From Bacillus sp. WMMC1349 (lineage in GTDB: Bacteria; Bacillota; Bacilli; Bacillales; Bacillaceae): DNA of 64,000 nt. Below, piece after piece: positions 18,431-27,999 of the stretch. The stretch's first letter is position 1. Every line of letters begins with the position of its first letter. The position numbers were made by a program, and so were the translations under genes. The stretch spans positions 1,036,001-1,100,000 of the forward strand of contig NZ_JABJUQ010000007.1 in NCBI RefSeq assembly GCF_013155385.1, in the 5' to 3' direction. The notes beneath the pieces were generated by a model. The model was not told where the DNA came from, did not search any database, and saw nothing but the letters and a program-made list of their open reading frames with translations.

Positions 18431-19165
18431 ATGAAGATCACGGTTATTGGCTGTTATGGCGGTTTTCCTGCAGCAAATGAAGCGACTTCCGGTTATTTGT
18501 TGCAATCCGGTGATTATTCACTGCTTATTGATTGCGGCAGTGCGGTTTTGTCCAAACTACAGCAATTTTTACCTGTTGAAAAACTAAACGCCGTTATTTT
18601 ATCTCATTATCACCATGATCATATAGCTGACATTGGACCTTTACAGTTTGCTAAATTGGTCGGTTCACAGCTGGGAAAAGGCGATCGGGTACTTCCGATA
18701 TATGGACATTCGTTTGATGAAGGACAATTCTTGCGCCTTACATATAAAACCCATACTGTAGGTAGAGCGTATGATTCAGAAAAGCCTCTAACAGTAGGAC
18801 CGTTTACGGTGAATTTTTTGAAGACAGTCCACCCGGTTGAATGTTTTGCTATGCGTATAACAGATGGTGTACACTCTGTTGTTTATACAGCAGATTCAAG
18901 TTTTCAAGAAGCGTTTATCCCTTTTTCAGATGGAGCTGATTTGTTAATAAGTGAGTGCAGCTTTTATGCTGATCAGGATGGGATCAATGCCGGACATTTA
19001 AACAGTCTTGATGCCGGGCGAATAGCACGGGATGCTGGAGTCGGACAACTTTTGCTAACACATTTGCCGCACTTTGGAGATCATCAAGAGCTAATAGAAG
19101 AGGCAAAAACGGTTTTTAATAGAGGAGTTCATCTTGCGAAAACTGGTTTTGTTTGGGGAGACTAA
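18431..19165 (+). CDS. yhfI: Metallo-beta-lactamase fold hydrolase YhfI
   Basis: A 244-residue member of the metallo-beta-lactamase superfamily, close to RNase Z-like hydrolases. The metal-binding HxHxDH motif is seen in LSHYHHDHIAD at about residues 56-66, with a further histidine in KTVHPVECF, an aspartate in VYTADSS and a histidine in LLTHLPHFG. The start at 18431 follows AAAGAGGTG and matches the B. subtilis protein; an in-frame GTG three codons earlier is less likely. Substrate unknown. It precedes lplJ by 12 bases, so the two are probably one operon. Confidence 0.9.
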   Translation: MKITVIGCYGGFPAANEATSGYLLQSGDYSLLIDCGSAVLSKLQQFLPVEKLNAVILSHYHHDHIADIGPLQFAKLVGSQLGKGDRVLPIYGHSFDEGQFLRLTYKTHTVGRAYDSEKPLTVGPFTVNFLKTVHPVECFAMRITDGVHSVVYTADSSFQEAFIPFSDGADLLISECSFYADQDGINAGHLNSLDAGRIARDAGVGQLLLTHLPHFGDHQELIEEAKTVFNRGVHLAKTGFVWGD

Positions 19166-19177
19166 GGAGGAGCGGAC

Positions 19178-20167
19178 ATGCTATTTATAGATAATCAACA
19201 TATTACAGATCCACGAATCAATTTGGCAATTGAGGAGTACTGCTTAAAATACCTTGATCCTGAACAGACATATTTGCTGTTTTACATCAATCAGCCATCA
19301 ATCATCATTGGGAAAAATCAAAATACAATTGAAGAAATCAATACGAAATATGTTGAAGATAATGGGATTATTGTTGTGCGGCGGCTGTCTGGAGGTGGGG
19401 CAGTCTATCATGATCTTGGAAACTTGAATTTTAGCTTTATCACCAAGGATGACGGCAACAGCTTTCATAATTTTAAGAAATTCACAGAACCTGTCGTTGC
19501 TGCTTTACAGCGGCTAGGTGTAAAAGCTGAGCTGAGCGGTCGAAATGATTTGATGGCAAACGGTCGAAAAATTTCTGGGAATGCCCAGTTTTCAACAAAG
19601 GGAAGAATGTTTAGCCATGGAACACTTTTATTTGACTCTGAAATCGAACATGTTGTCTCAGCATTAAATGTCAAAAAAGAAAAAATTGAGTCTAAAGGAA
19701 TTAAGTCGATCCGCAGCCGTGTTGCTAATATTAGTGAGTTTCTAAACGAAAAGATGACAACAGAGGAATTTCGTCAATTGCTGCTCCGTTTTATTTTTGA
19801 TACGGATGGAGACATTCCTGAGTATAAACTAACTGATGAAGACTGGAAACAGATCAAACAAATTTCAAAAGAACGCTATCAAAACTGGGATTGGAACTAT
19901 GGGAAATCACCTAAATTCAACCTTCAGCATTCTAAACGTTTCTCAGCTGGATCGATTGACATTCGTCTGGAAGTTCAAAAGGGTATTATTCAAGAGTGCA
20001 AGATTTTTGGGGACTTTTTTGGTGTTGGTGATGTCAGTGAGATTGAAGAAAAGCTCTCAGGTGTTCAATATGGGCGAGAAACCATTGAAGAAGCACTTCA
20101 AGGCATTGATCTCAAAGTTTATTTCGGTAACATTTCAAAAGAAGAGTTTTTTGAGCTCATTTATTAA
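19178..20167 (+). CDS. lplJ: Lipoate-protein ligase LplJ
   Basis: Adenylates free lipoate and attaches it to lipoyl domains of 2-oxoacid dehydrogenases and GcvH (lipoate salvage). The 329-residue protein shows the family motifs QPSIIIGKNQNTIEEIN, VVRRLSGGGAVYHDLGNLN and the lysine region GRKISGNAQF, followed by a C-terminal accessory domain. AAGGAGGAG precedes the ATG. It lies directly after yhfI and ends in a terminator that overlaps its stop codon. Confidence 0.94.
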   Translation: MLFIDNQHITDPRINLAIEEYCLKYLDPEQTYLLFYINQPSIIIGKNQNTIEEINTKYVEDNGIIVVRRLSGGGAVYHDLGNLNFSFITKDDGNSFHNFKKFTEPVVAALQRLGVKAELSGRNDLMANGRKISGNAQFSTKGRMFSHGTLLFDSEIEHVVSALNVKKEKIESKGIKSIRSRVANISEFLNEKMTTEEFRQLLLRFIFDTDGDIPEYKLTDEDWKQIKQISKERYQNWDWNYGKSPKFNLQHSKRFSAGSIDIRLEVQKGIIQECKIFGDFFGVGDVSEIEEKLSGVQYGRETIEEALQGIDLKVYFGNISKEEFFELIY

Positions 20168-20196
20168 AAAAGCCGTCTAAAAGCGGCTTTTTTTAT
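20166..20196 (+). terminator. Terminator of yhfI-lplJ
   Basis: AAAAAGCCG / CGGCTTTTT stem with an eight-base loop and T tail. Confidence 0.85.
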
Positions 20197-20225
20197 AGGG
20201 ATGGAAGATATTTTCTGCTAGAGTC

Positions 20226-20299
20226 TTGAGTGTTGTTTGTTCATTTACTATAATGGGAATAGATTTTGATTATTAAAAAAATGAATGGGTATTCATTCA
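20226..20299 (+). promoter_or_regulatory. lcfB promoter and FadR operator
   Basis: Sigma-A-like TTGAGT (20226-20231), 17-base spacer, TATAAT (20249-20254). Downstream at 20282-20299 is TGAATGGGTATTCATTCA, matching the FadR (YsiA) box TGAATGAMTANTCATTCA. FadR represses fatty-acid degradation genes and is released by long-chain acyl-CoA. Confidence 0.85.
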
Positions 20300-20318
20300 T
20301 TTTTAAAGGGGTGGGAGA

Positions 20319-21860
20319 ATGAATTTAGTTTCAAAACTAGGGGAGACTGCTAAATTAAAGCCTGATAGGACCGCTTATATTTTTGGAGATCAAACAGAAA
20401 CATACGGGGGACTACAAGAAAAAATTGATCGTTTTGCTGGGGGATTATATGAGATAGGGGTAAAAAAAGGTGATCATATTGCACTGCTTTTAGGAAATAC
20501 ACCACATTTCCTAGTTTCCTTTTTTGGAGCATTAAAAGCTGGAGCTGTCATCATTCCCATCAATCCAACCTACACACCAACAGAGATTGGTTATTTGTTG
20601 AAGAATGGGGATGTAAAAGTTGTCGTCGCAGACGGTAAGTTGTTGCCATTATACGAAAAGATGCACGAAATGTTTCCAAAAATCGAACAGGTCATCCTTT
20701 GTGAAACAAGTGAACCGCTTCAAGAATCAGAAAATCTTCAGGTAAACAAGAAATTGAAATCGTTTGCAAACCTCATGAAATCTTCTGTTCGGGTTTTTTC
20801 TGAGCCTAATCAGGATGATATTGCAGCGATTCTCTATACATCAGGAACGACTGGAAAGCCAAAAGGAGCGATGTTAACACATCAAAATCTCTTTTCCAAT
20901 GCTAATGATGTCGCCCAATATTTAACTATGGATGAAGATGATCTTGTTGTTGCAGCATTGCCAATGTTTCATGTGTTTTGCCTAACGGTCTGTATGAATG
21001 CTCCTCTTATGAATGGAGCAGCCGTTCTCATCATGCCAAAATTTAGTCCGTCTGCTGTTTTTGAATTGGTGAAAAAGCATAAAGCAACAATTTTTGCCGG
21101 TGTCCCAACAATGTATAATTATTTGTACCAGCATGAGGGAGCAAATGAAGATGGATTTGCTTCTGTCCGTATTTGTATCTCAGGAGGAGCAGCTATGCCT
21201 GTCGCCCTGTTAAACAATTTTGAAAAAAAATTCAATGTCCTTGTTTTAGAAGGCTATGGTTTATCAGAAGCATCACCTGTTGCATGCTTTAATCCATTTC
21301 ATACTGGAAGGAAACCCGGTTCAATCGGTACCAATATCCTTAATGTAAAAAACAAAGTTGTGAATGAGTTTGGTGAAGAACTTCCACCCAATCAAGTAGG
21401 TGAATTGATTGTTAAAGGACCAAATGTCATGAAGGGTTATTATCAAATGCCTGAGGAAACGGCTCATACAATTAAAGATGGCTGGCTATATACAGGTGAT
21501 TTGGCAAGGCAAGATGAAGACGGATATTTTTACATTGTCGACAGAAAAAAGGATATGATCCTTGTCGGTGGTTACAATGTCTATCCGAGAGAAGTTGAAG
21601 AAGTGCTGTACAAACATCCAGATGTTGCTGAAGCGGTCGTCATTGGTGTTCCTGATCCTAATAAGGGGGAAGTGGTGCAATGTTATGTTGTACCGAAATC
21701 AAAGACATTGACTGAAGAGGAGATTGTTTCACATTGCGAGAGACATCTCGCGAAATACAAACGGCCATCAACCATTACCTTTTTAGATGAAATTCCGAAA
21801 AATTCTACTGGTAAAATCCTAAGAAGAGCTTTAAAAGACATTTTAACAAAACAATCATAG
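20319..21860 (+). CDS. lcfB: Long-chain-fatty-acid-CoA ligase LcfB
   Basis: ATP-dependent acyl-CoA synthetase (ANL superfamily) that activates long-chain fatty acids for beta-oxidation. The 513 residues contain the P-loop [15 protein letters not shown] at about 173-187, the A5 motif [11 protein letters not shown], the hinge region [18 protein letters not shown] with DRKKDMI, and the catalytic lysine segment [11 protein letters not shown] at the C-terminus. A FadR box lies between the promoter and the gene, in agreement with FadR control of B. subtilis lcfB. AAAGGGGTGGGAG precedes the ATG. Confidence 0.94.
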   Translation: MNLVSKLGETAKLKPDRTAYIFGDQTETYGGLQEKIDRFAGGLYEIGVKKGDHIALLLGNTPHFLVSFFGALKAGAVIIPINPTYTPTEIGYLLKNGDVKVVVADGKLLPLYEKMHEMFPKIEQVILCETSEPLQESENLQVNKKLKSFANLMKSSVRVFSEPNQDDIAAILYTSGTTGKPKGAMLTHQNLFSNANDVAQYLTMDEDDLVVAALPMFHVFCLTVCMNAPLMNGAAVLIMPKFSPSAVFELVKKHKATIFAGVPTMYNYLYQHEGANEDGFASVRICISGGAAMPVALLNNFEKKFNVLVLEGYGLSEASPVACFNPFHTGRKPGSIGTNILNVKNKVVNEFGEELPPNQVGELIVKGPNVMKGYYQMPEETAHTIKDGWLYTGDLARQDEDGYFYIVDRKKDMILVGGYNVYPREVEEVLYKHPDVAEAVVIGVPDPNKGEVVQCYVVPKSKTLTEEEIVSHCERHLAKYKRPSTITFLDEIPKNSTGKILRRALKDILTKQS

Positions 21861-21867
21861 CAAGAAT

Positions 21868-21893
21868 GGGACGTGAATCGCGTCCTTTTTTTT
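21868..21893 (+). terminator. Terminator of lcfB
   Basis: Short stem GGACG / CGTCC followed by a run of T. Confidence 0.7.
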
Positions 21894-22002
21894 TATGAAT
21901 TCAAAAAGCAGTGTGCCGATATCTGCGAAAGACTTGTTCTAATGTTTCCTTAAAAAGCTTACAATAGAAAGTAACTGCTACCTGAGAAGGAGTGATTCAT
22001 CC

Positions 22003-23253
22003 ATGTGGAAATGGATTACGGGAGCCGGTCTGCTTTATGTACTGTACGGAGTTTTTTTCTATTGGTATTTATTCATGACCGGAGAATCTTCCGTTCCTGA
22101 GGCATTAAAAGGGACAAGTGCAGATCCGGCAACATTTATGAATCAGCATGAGCTTGTCCTTACAGAAGAATATTCGAGAATCAAAGATTTTATATTTTTT
22201 CTCAGAATTCCGTTTGAATGGTTTTTGTTTTTTATTTTGTTAATTGCCGGTTTATCAAAAAAAATGAAACAATGGGCAGAGCAAACATCAAAGCGAAAGT
22301 TTATTCAAATAACTGCTTATGTGTTCACCTTATCATTCATTATGGTGCTCGTATCCTTGCCGCTCGATTGGATGAGCTATCAAATGGCGCTTGATTATGG
22401 CATTTCAACCCAAACTCAAGCGAGCTGGATCAAAGATCAAATCATCGACTTTTGGATTAATTTCCCTTTAACGTTAGGTGCGGTGATGGTATTTTATTGG
22501 CTTGTCAAAAAACATGAAAAACGCTGGTGGCTCTATGCATGGGGTTTAACAATACCTGTGACACTATTTTTGTTTTTTCTCCAACCAGTTGTGATTGATC
22601 CTTTATATAACGATTTTTATCCGTTGAAAAATAAAGAACTGGAATCAAGTATTTTAAAGCTGGCAAATCAAGCGAATATTCCTGCTGATCAAGTGTATGA
22701 AGTTAATATGTCTGAAAAAACCAATGCGCTAAATGCTTATGTAACCGGGATCGGTGCCAATAAGAGGGTTGTACTTTGGGATACGACTTTAAATAAATTG
22801 GCTGAGCCTGAGATATTATTTATTATGGCGCATGAAATGGGACATTATGTAATGAAGCATGTCTATATCGGACTTGCAGGGTACTTGCTGTTATCACTTG
22901 TTGGTTTTTATCTCATTGCTAAACTATATAAATGGGTGATTAACCGCTATGGGAAGCGGCTTCACATTAAAAACAAAACAGATCTTGCTGCCTTACCGCT
23001 TCTTCTCCTCATCATCGGTGTCCTTTCTGTTACAGCAACACCTTTTACAAACGCGGTTTCAAGGTACCAAGAAAAAACGGCTGATCAGTATGCAATCAAA
23101 TTAACAAAAAATAACGATGCTGCTGTTTCAACTTTTCAGGAACTGTCAAAAGCAAGCTTAAGTGAAGCAAATCCACCATGGCTTGTGAAGATTTTTAAAT
23201 ATGGGCATCCGACAATCATGGAGCGTATTCAATCTATTGAAGAAAATAAATAA
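22003..23253 (+). CDS. yhfN: M48 family membrane metalloprotease YhfN
   Basis: Ste24/CAAX-protease-like zinc metallopeptidase in the cytoplasmic membrane. The 416-residue protein has hydrophobic segments at about 5-25, 62-84, 100-125, 160-180 and 190-210, then the zinc motif in MAHEMGHYVMKHV near residue 282, two further membrane segments, and the third ligand in the glutamate region SRYQEKTADQYA. These features match M48A peptidases. The start follows AGAAGGAGTG. In B. subtilis yhfN also neighbours aprE. Its substrates are not known. Confidence 0.92.
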   Translation: MWKWITGAGLLYVLYGVFFYWYLFMTGESSVPEALKGTSADPATFMNQHELVLTEEYSRIKDFIFFLRIPFEWFLFFILLIAGLSKKMKQWAEQTSKRKFIQITAYVFTLSFIMVLVSLPLDWMSYQMALDYGISTQTQASWIKDQIIDFWINFPLTLGAVMVFYWLVKKHEKRWWLYAWGLTIPVTLFLFFLQPVVIDPLYNDFYPLKNKELESSILKLANQANIPADQVYEVNMSEKTNALNAYVTGIGANKRVVLWDTTLNKLAEPEILFIMAHEMGHYVMKHVYIGLAGYLLLSLVGFYLIAKLYKWVINRYGKRLHIKNKTDLAALPLLLLIIGVLSVTATPFTNAVSRYQEKTADQYAIKLTKNNDAAVSTFQELSKASLSEANPPWLVKIFKYGHPTIMERIQSIEENK

Positions 23254-23259
23254 ATATTG

Positions 23260-23292
23260 AAAAAGCTAGTCCATAAAAGACTAGCTTTTTCA
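23260..23292. terminator. Bidirectional terminator between yhfN and aprE
   Basis: 12-bp perfect stem AAAAAGCTAGTC / GACTAGCTTTTT with a seven-base loop; A and T runs on both sides suit both converging genes. Confidence 0.88.
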
Positions 23293-23313
23293 GTCACTTG
23301 CTGTTAAAATATG

Positions 23314-24456
23314 TTATTGAGCGGCAGCTTCAGCATTGATCAACCCTTTGCCATAATAGAAGGCACTTCCCAAATGAGTCGCTGTTTTGGAGAGACGGTC
23401 GCGAATTTGTGAAGCTGAAAGCGATGGGTGTTTGCTCTTGACTAAAGCTGCTGCTCCTGCTACATGAGGAGATGCCATAGATGTTCCGTTTAATGATTTA
23501 TATGAGTTACCAGGATATGTGCTGTTTACAGCGGCACCTGGAGCCATAACTTCAAGTTCATCACCAACACTTGAAAAATACGCTCTTTGACTATTATTAT
23601 CGACGGCTCCGACGGCAATGGCTGAATCATATTTAGCTGGATAGCCAATTGTATTTCTGCTTCCAGATGATCCGCTGTTTCCTGCTGCTGCTACAACAAC
23701 AACCCCGCTTGAATATGCACGATCTACCGCTTTTTTCAGTGCAGTTGAACCAGATGATCCACCAAGGCTCATATTAATGACATCCATATGATTGTCTGTC
23801 GCCCATTCGATTCCATCAATAATAGCGCTGTATGTTCCACTTCCGCTTGAATCTAATACTTTAATGGCATATAAAGAAACATTTGGTGCAACACCGATAA
23901 CACCTATTGAATTATTGAGTGCGGCTACCGTTCCGGCAACATGTGTACCATGTCCATTACCATCATTGAAAGGATCGGAATCCCCAGCTACAAAGCTTTT
24001 TCCACCAGCTACTTTTAAGTCCGGATGTGCGGAAGAGATTCCCGTATCGATAATTCCGACTTTCACATTTTTTCCAGTAACATCTTGAGCTTGAACTTTA
24101 TCAGCTTTAATTAATGAAATCCCGTAAGGAACTGTTTGCGCTAATGTGTGAGCGACATGGTCTTCTTCAACATATTCAATACTTGGTTCTTTTTTTAGCT
24201 CTTTTAGCGCTTTTTGATCAAGGGTAACTTTTGCGGCATTAATTGATCTAAAGTGTTTGTCCACTTTCCCGCCGTTTTCCTTGATGACATCTTTTTTAGC
24301 ACTCGTTGTTTTCAATGAAGACTTAAATCCAACAATATAATCTTTTTTGACATCTTTCGCCGACGATTTGACGGCATTGGCCGGATGACTGAAAGCCATT
24401 GAGAAAACCAGAAGCAGAACTGTCAACAGACTATACCATAACCTTTTTTTACCCAC
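23314..24456 (-). CDS. aprE: Extracellular alkaline serine protease (subtilisin)
   Basis: Secreted S8 protease, the main degradative exoprotease of Bacillus. The 380-residue precursor has a signal peptide to about residue 28 (AFSHPANA), an I9 propeptide to 105, and a 275-residue mature enzyme beginning AQTVPYG. In mature numbering the triad is Asp32 (IIDTG), His64 (GNGHGTH) and Ser221 (GTSMASP), with oxyanion Asn155. Mature length equals BPN'; stretches such as [10 protein letters not shown] resemble Carlsberg. The start is GTG with AGGAGTG upstream, as in B. subtilis. Convergent with yhfN. In B. subtilis it is controlled by DegU, AbrB, ScoC and SinR. Confidence 0.97.
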   Translation of the reverse strand: MGKKRLWYSLLTVLLLVFSMAFSHPANAVKSSAKDVKKDYIVGFKSSLKTTSAKKDVIKENGGKVDKHFRSINAAKVTLDQKALKELKKEPSIEYVEEDHVAHTLAQTVPYGISLIKADKVQAQDVTGKNVKVGIIDTGISSAHPDLKVAGGKSFVAGDSDPFNDGNGHGTHVAGTVAALNNSIGVIGVAPNVSLYAIKVLDSSGSGTYSAIIDGIEWATDNHMDVINMSLGGSSGSTALKKAVDRAYSSGVVVVAAAGNSGSSGSRNTIGYPAKYDSAIAVGAVDNNSQRAYFSSVGDELEVMAPGAAVNSTYPGNSYKSLNGTSMASPHVAGAAALVKSKHPSLSASQIRDRLSKTATHLGSAFYYGKGLINAEAAAQ

Positions 24457-24484
24457 TACACTTTCACACTCCTAAGATTTTATT

Positions 24485-24545
24485 CAGAATAATCCGAATT
24501 CATAAACAAGATTATCTTTTCGAATTATTCTGTAAATTCATTATA
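24485..24545 (-). promoter_or_regulatory. aprE promoter -10 and 5' leader stem-loop
   Basis: On the minus strand TATAAT (24540-24545) is followed about seven bases later by a long inverted repeat: CAGAATAATTCG (24532-24521) pairs with CGGATTATTCTG (24496-24485), all 12 pairs formed with one G-U. The stem would therefore begin at or next to the mRNA 5' end. No consensus -35 is seen, which fits an activator-dependent promoter. In B. subtilis a 5'-terminal leader stem-loop makes aprE mRNA unusually stable. Confidence 0.65.
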
Positions 24546-24783
24546 TAAAAATAATGTAATAAATGGTAGACCTATTTTTTGAAAAAAAAATCTACTTTTT
24601 TATGATTGTTTTCACTTATTTATGAAAAATTTTAAAGTTCTATAGAATGAGAAAAAACAGTGATTAAATTTATGATTTCTATGAAAAAGATCACAGTCAT
24701 CAATGGTGATCAACAATCTCAGTTTACTAAAGTTTTCCATGTATTTCGGGTTTGTCAGGGAATATCACAAATAAATATAATTA
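24546..24783 (-). promoter_or_regulatory. aprE upstream region
   Basis: An AT-rich stretch with no ORF. In B. subtilis the equivalent DNA binds DegU, ScoC, AbrB and SinR. I cannot place individual sites here with confidence. Confidence 0.4.
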
Positions 24784-24785
24784 AA

Positions 24786-24820
24786 ATGCGAACAGCTAAG
24801 TTGTCTGTTGTCCGCATTTT
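24786..24820 (-). terminator. Terminator of the yhfUTSR operon
   Basis: Imperfect stem built from ATGCGAACAG and CTGTTGTCCGCAT, lying just after the yhfR stop, with T residues on the minus strand beyond it. Confidence 0.6.
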
Positions 24821-24825
24821 TCTTG

Positions 24826-25398
24826 TTAATTAGACAAATGGTCTGACAAGTTATAGTCTTCGACATGCCATTTGTTTTTCAACATTCTAATATTACTCAA
24901 GCAAGCATTGACGAGTTTTGTCTGATGAAGTTCGCTATCATCGATTGCGATTTTTGTAAGTAGGGTATGGATAGCAGCACCATGGGCAACGAGCAAGATT
25001 TTTTGGTTTGGATATTGTTCGCTAATCTTTTCAATACCTGCTATCAGACGTTCAGCCAAGTCTTCCTTTGTTTCTTGATTGGGGTAGTTTTTATCAGGGT
25101 ACAGTTTCATTCTGTCAGCAAAAGCCATCCCCTCTGCATCACCGTAATTCCTCTCGATAAAATCTTCCATTTCAATAATGTCAATATGAAGATATTGATT
25201 AATAATTTCTGCTGTTTCTTTTGCTCTTTTTAAAGGACTTGTGATGATCAAGTCCCAAGAAGTACCTTTTAAACATTCACCAGTTTCTTTTGCCTGTCTT
25301 TTTCCGGTTTCATTTAACGGGATATCAGTTCTTCCTTGGAGCCGTCCTTGAGCATTCCAATCGGTTTCTCCGTGCCGTATTAAACAAATCGCAGTCAT
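24826..25398 (-). CDS. yhfR: Histidine phosphatase family protein YhfR
   Basis: Member of the phosphoglycerate-mutase-like histidine phosphatase superfamily. The 190-residue protein shows the catalytic RHG motif in CLIRHGETDWN near residue 8, the second arginine region TSPLKRAKETAEII near 55, the glutamate region ERNYGDAEG, and the second histidine in LLVAHGAAIHTL. The start at 25398 follows AAAGGAG; an in-frame start 16 codons earlier lacks a site. Substrate unknown. It is last in yhfU-T-S-R. Confidence 0.9.
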   Translation of the reverse strand: MTAICLIRHGETDWNAQGRLQGRTDIPLNETGKRQAKETGECLKGTSWDLIITSPLKRAKETAEIINQYLHIDIIEMEDFIERNYGDAEGMAFADRMKLYPDKNYPNQETKEDLAERLIAGIEKISEQYPNQKILLVAHGAAIHTLLTKIAIDDSELHQTKLVNACLSNIRMLKNKWHVEDYNLSDHLSN

Positions 25399-25458
25399 AA
25401 AAAGCTCCTTTCTTAGATGAATCAATACTTTTGATGATAAAGTCATTATACTAAATAT

Positions 25459-26565
25459 TTAAGCACATGAATCAATAACTTCAAATAATAGAGCTGTTCC
25501 GATTCCGCCGCCGCTACCAATCGCAGCGACGACATACTTTAGATCAGTTCTTCGTTTTGCTTCATAAAATAAACGTGTGACTAAAATACTACCAGAAGCA
25601 CCGTAAGGATGACCGAGTGCCAAGGCTCCTCCGTTGACATTGAGTTTGTGATAGGGAATTCCAAGTTCTTTAGCGCAAGCTACGATTTTAACGGCGAATG
25701 CTTCATTTATTTCAAATAGATCAATATCTTTCACTGAAAGTCCTTGTTTTGTTAACAACTTTTGAATGGCTGGTACCGGGGAAATTTGCGGCACATTCGG
25801 ATCAACTCCGCTAACCTCGCTATCAACAAATCGTAACACAGGCTTTAGACCAAACTCTACGGCTTTTTGTTCTTCCATGACGACGACAGCACATGCTCCG
25901 TCATGAATTCCACAGCTGTTTGCCGCTGTTACGGTCCCTCCCGGCTTTTTGAAAACTGGTCTAGCCTTTGACACGATTTGATCAATTGACCGTCGCATCC
26001 GGCTTAAACTTTCGTCAACTGTCCATTTTGGGAACGGTAATATTTCCTCTTCATAATAACCATTTATATGGGCAGACATGCTTCTTTTATAGCTTAATTT
26101 AGCATAGTCATCCTGCATCTTTCGTGAAATATCGTAGATTTCTGCTGTTTTCTCTGCGGCGTCTCCCATATCCGGGTCTCCCCATTCATCAGGTGAAAAT
26201 CGCGCTCTTTTTGGAAAAGGAGAAAGGCTGGCACTTTCTGTCCCTCCAGCGATATAACAGTTTCCTGCACCAGACTTGACAAAATAACAAGCGGTACGGA
26301 TGGCTTCCAGACCAGCACTGCATTGCCGATCTATCGTCATCCCTGTTACAGAAGCTGGAAGACCAGCAGAAAGAGCGGATAAACGTGCGATATTACCGCC
26401 AGGACCCACAACATTTCCAAGTATGACTTCATTCATGTTTTCACCGATTGGTCTGGCAAGGAAGCGGATAAGGTGAGCAGCCAGTTCATGGGGTTCACTC
26501 GATTTTAACCAGCCGTGTTGTCTGCCGATAATCGTTCTTTTTGCATCTGTGATGACAGCTTTCAT
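25459..26565 (-). CDS. yhfS: Thiolase / acetyl-CoA C-acyltransferase YhfS
   Basis: Thiolase-family enzyme that joins or cleaves acyl-CoAs. The 368 residues contain the nucleophilic cysteine in TIDRQCSAGLEAI, the histidine in NVNGGALALGHPYGASG, and a C-terminal glycine-rich AAIGSGGGIGTALLFE where the second active-site Cys of typical thiolases (C-x-G-G-G-x-G) appears replaced by Ser in GSGGGIG. It follows yhfT by three bases. In B. subtilis yhfUTS belongs to the biotin repressor regulon, suggesting a role in acyl chain supply for biotin, which is unproven. Confidence 0.88.
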   Translation of the reverse strand: MKAVITDAKRTIIGRQHGWLKSSEPHELAAHLIRFLARPIGENMNEVILGNVVGPGGNIARLSALSAGLPASVTGMTIDRQCSAGLEAIRTACYFVKSGAGNCYIAGGTESASLSPFPKRARFSPDEWGDPDMGDAAEKTAEIYDISRKMQDDYAKLSYKRSMSAHINGYYEEEILPFPKWTVDESLSRMRRSIDQIVSKARPVFKKPGGTVTAANSCGIHDGACAVVVMEEQKAVEFGLKPVLRFVDSEVSGVDPNVPQISPVPAIQKLLTKQGLSVKDIDLFEINEAFAVKIVACAKELGIPYHKLNVNGGALALGHPYGASGSILVTRLFYEAKRRTDLKYVVAAIGSGGGIGTALLFEVIDSCA

Positions 26566-26568
26566 GTT

Positions 26569-27999
26569 TTAAAGACCTTTCAATTGTTGTTTTAGGAGGT
26601 GCCGAGCGATTTTCCCGCTCGTTGTATGCGGCATCTGCTCGGTGTAATGCCATATTCTCGGCATTTTGTAGTGAGCAAGCTGCCGTTTACACCAGGCTTT
26701 TAGCTCTTTAACGGAAGCTTTTCCTTTAATAATAGCGGCTGCTTTTTCTCCCCAATAATCATCATTCACCCCGATGACGGCAACCTCTTCCACATCGGGG
26801 TGTGAGGAAAGAACACTTTCAATTTCTTCCGGGTAAATATTAATGCCCCCGTAGACAATCATGCTGTTTTCTCTGCCAGCTAAATAAAGATAGCCGTCTT
26901 CATCCTTCCAGCCCATATCATGAACTGTCATCCAGCCGTTTTCATCAGGGGAATGAAGGTCAGGCTGTTCCTGTAAATAGCCGCTAAACACCATCGGGCT
27001 TTTAACGTAGATTTTCCCAATTTCACCAGGTTTGGCTGACATTCCTGAACTTGTCCGAATGTCGACTTCTACATTATGAAAAGGAAGTCCGACTGAATCA
27101 GGCTTTTTCTCATCATCTTGTGGAGCAGACACAGAGATGAAGCTTAGTTCTGACGTTCCATAAAAATGATATAAAGAGAGAGAAGGATATTTTTTTCTTA
27201 ACTTCTCTTTGGCATGTTTACTCCAATTCGCTCCTGAAGAAATCGTTTTGACAGGTTTATCAATCCGTCTGTTTTCAGCACTCAATGCATTTGTCATTGT
27301 CGGCACTGTATAAAGTGTTGTAACAGGTTGCTGTGCGATTGTCTGTTCAAGATCAGTCAGCGAAAATTTTTTCAATAGATCAATTGTTCCGCCTAAAAAT
27401 AATGTATTCATCGCACCGTATAAAAAATGTGAAAAGAAAAGAGAACCTGGTATGACGACTCTGTCTTCTTTTGATAATTGAAAGTTTCGGCTGCTATTAT
27501 GAAAGCTCTCAATCCAAGATCGATGTGATCTGCTAAATGCTTTTGGCGAACCTGTGGACCCTGAAGTAAATCCAATATAAAAAGGAAGATCATCATTTAC
27601 ATGTGGTACAGGGTCTAATGGTGTGTTCTCAATTTCTTGCAGGCATGTTTCCAAAAGGATAACATTTGAGTGGCCACAAAAAGGGTGTTCTGCAATGATG
27701 AGATCTGGTTTGCAAAGTGAAAGTCTTTCACTACATTCAGTCAGACTAAAGCGTTGATCAAATGGAATAGCTGTCCAGCCTGCCATCGCTGCACCTGCAA
27801 ACAGCTGTAAAAAAGGAACACCGTTTGGCAATGAAAATACAAGTCTTTCATTCATTCTTTTTTTTCGTTTTAGCCAGCTGGCCGTTCGTAAAACAAGTTG
27901 ATACCATGTTTGATAATCAATGATTTCTGTCTCTGTTTGGATGGCAATCTTTTTTGGATCATGTTTTGCATGAGATTGGTATGTTTCAGTAATCGGCAC
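26569..27999 (-). CDS. yhfT: AMP-binding acyl-CoA synthetase YhfT
   Basis: ANL-superfamily acyl-activating enzyme, 476 residues. Motifs are FYIGFTSGSTGSPKAFSRSH (P-loop), YHFYGTSELSFIS, and WMTVHDMGWKDEDGYLYLAGREN, with C-terminal MPHTTSGKIARHLL carrying the catalytic lysine. It overlaps bioY (yhfU) by 14 bases and precedes yhfS, so the three are co-translated. The substrate is unknown; a carboxylic acid linked to pimelate or biotin metabolism is a reasonable guess from the context. Confidence 0.88.
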   Translation of the reverse strand: MPITETYQSHAKHDPKKIAIQTETEIIDYQTWYQLVLRTASWLKRKKRMNERLVFSLPNGVPFLQLFAGAAMAGWTAIPFDQRFSLTECSERLSLCKPDLIIAEHPFCGHSNVILLETCLQEIENTPLDPVPHVNDDLPFYIGFTSGSTGSPKAFSRSHRSWIESFHNSSRNFQLSKEDRVVIPGSLFFSHFLYGAMNTLFLGGTIDLLKKFSLTDLEQTIAQQPVTTLYTVPTMTNALSAENRRIDKPVKTISSGANWSKHAKEKLRKKYPSLSLYHFYGTSELSFISVSAPQDDEKKPDSVGLPFHNVEVDIRTSSGMSAKPGEIGKIYVKSPMVFSGYLQEQPDLHSPDENGWMTVHDMGWKDEDGYLYLAGRENSMIVYGGINIYPEEIESVLSSHPDVEEVAVIGVNDDYWGEKAAAIIKGKASVKELKAWCKRQLAHYKMPRIWHYTEQMPHTTSGKIARHLLKQQLKGL

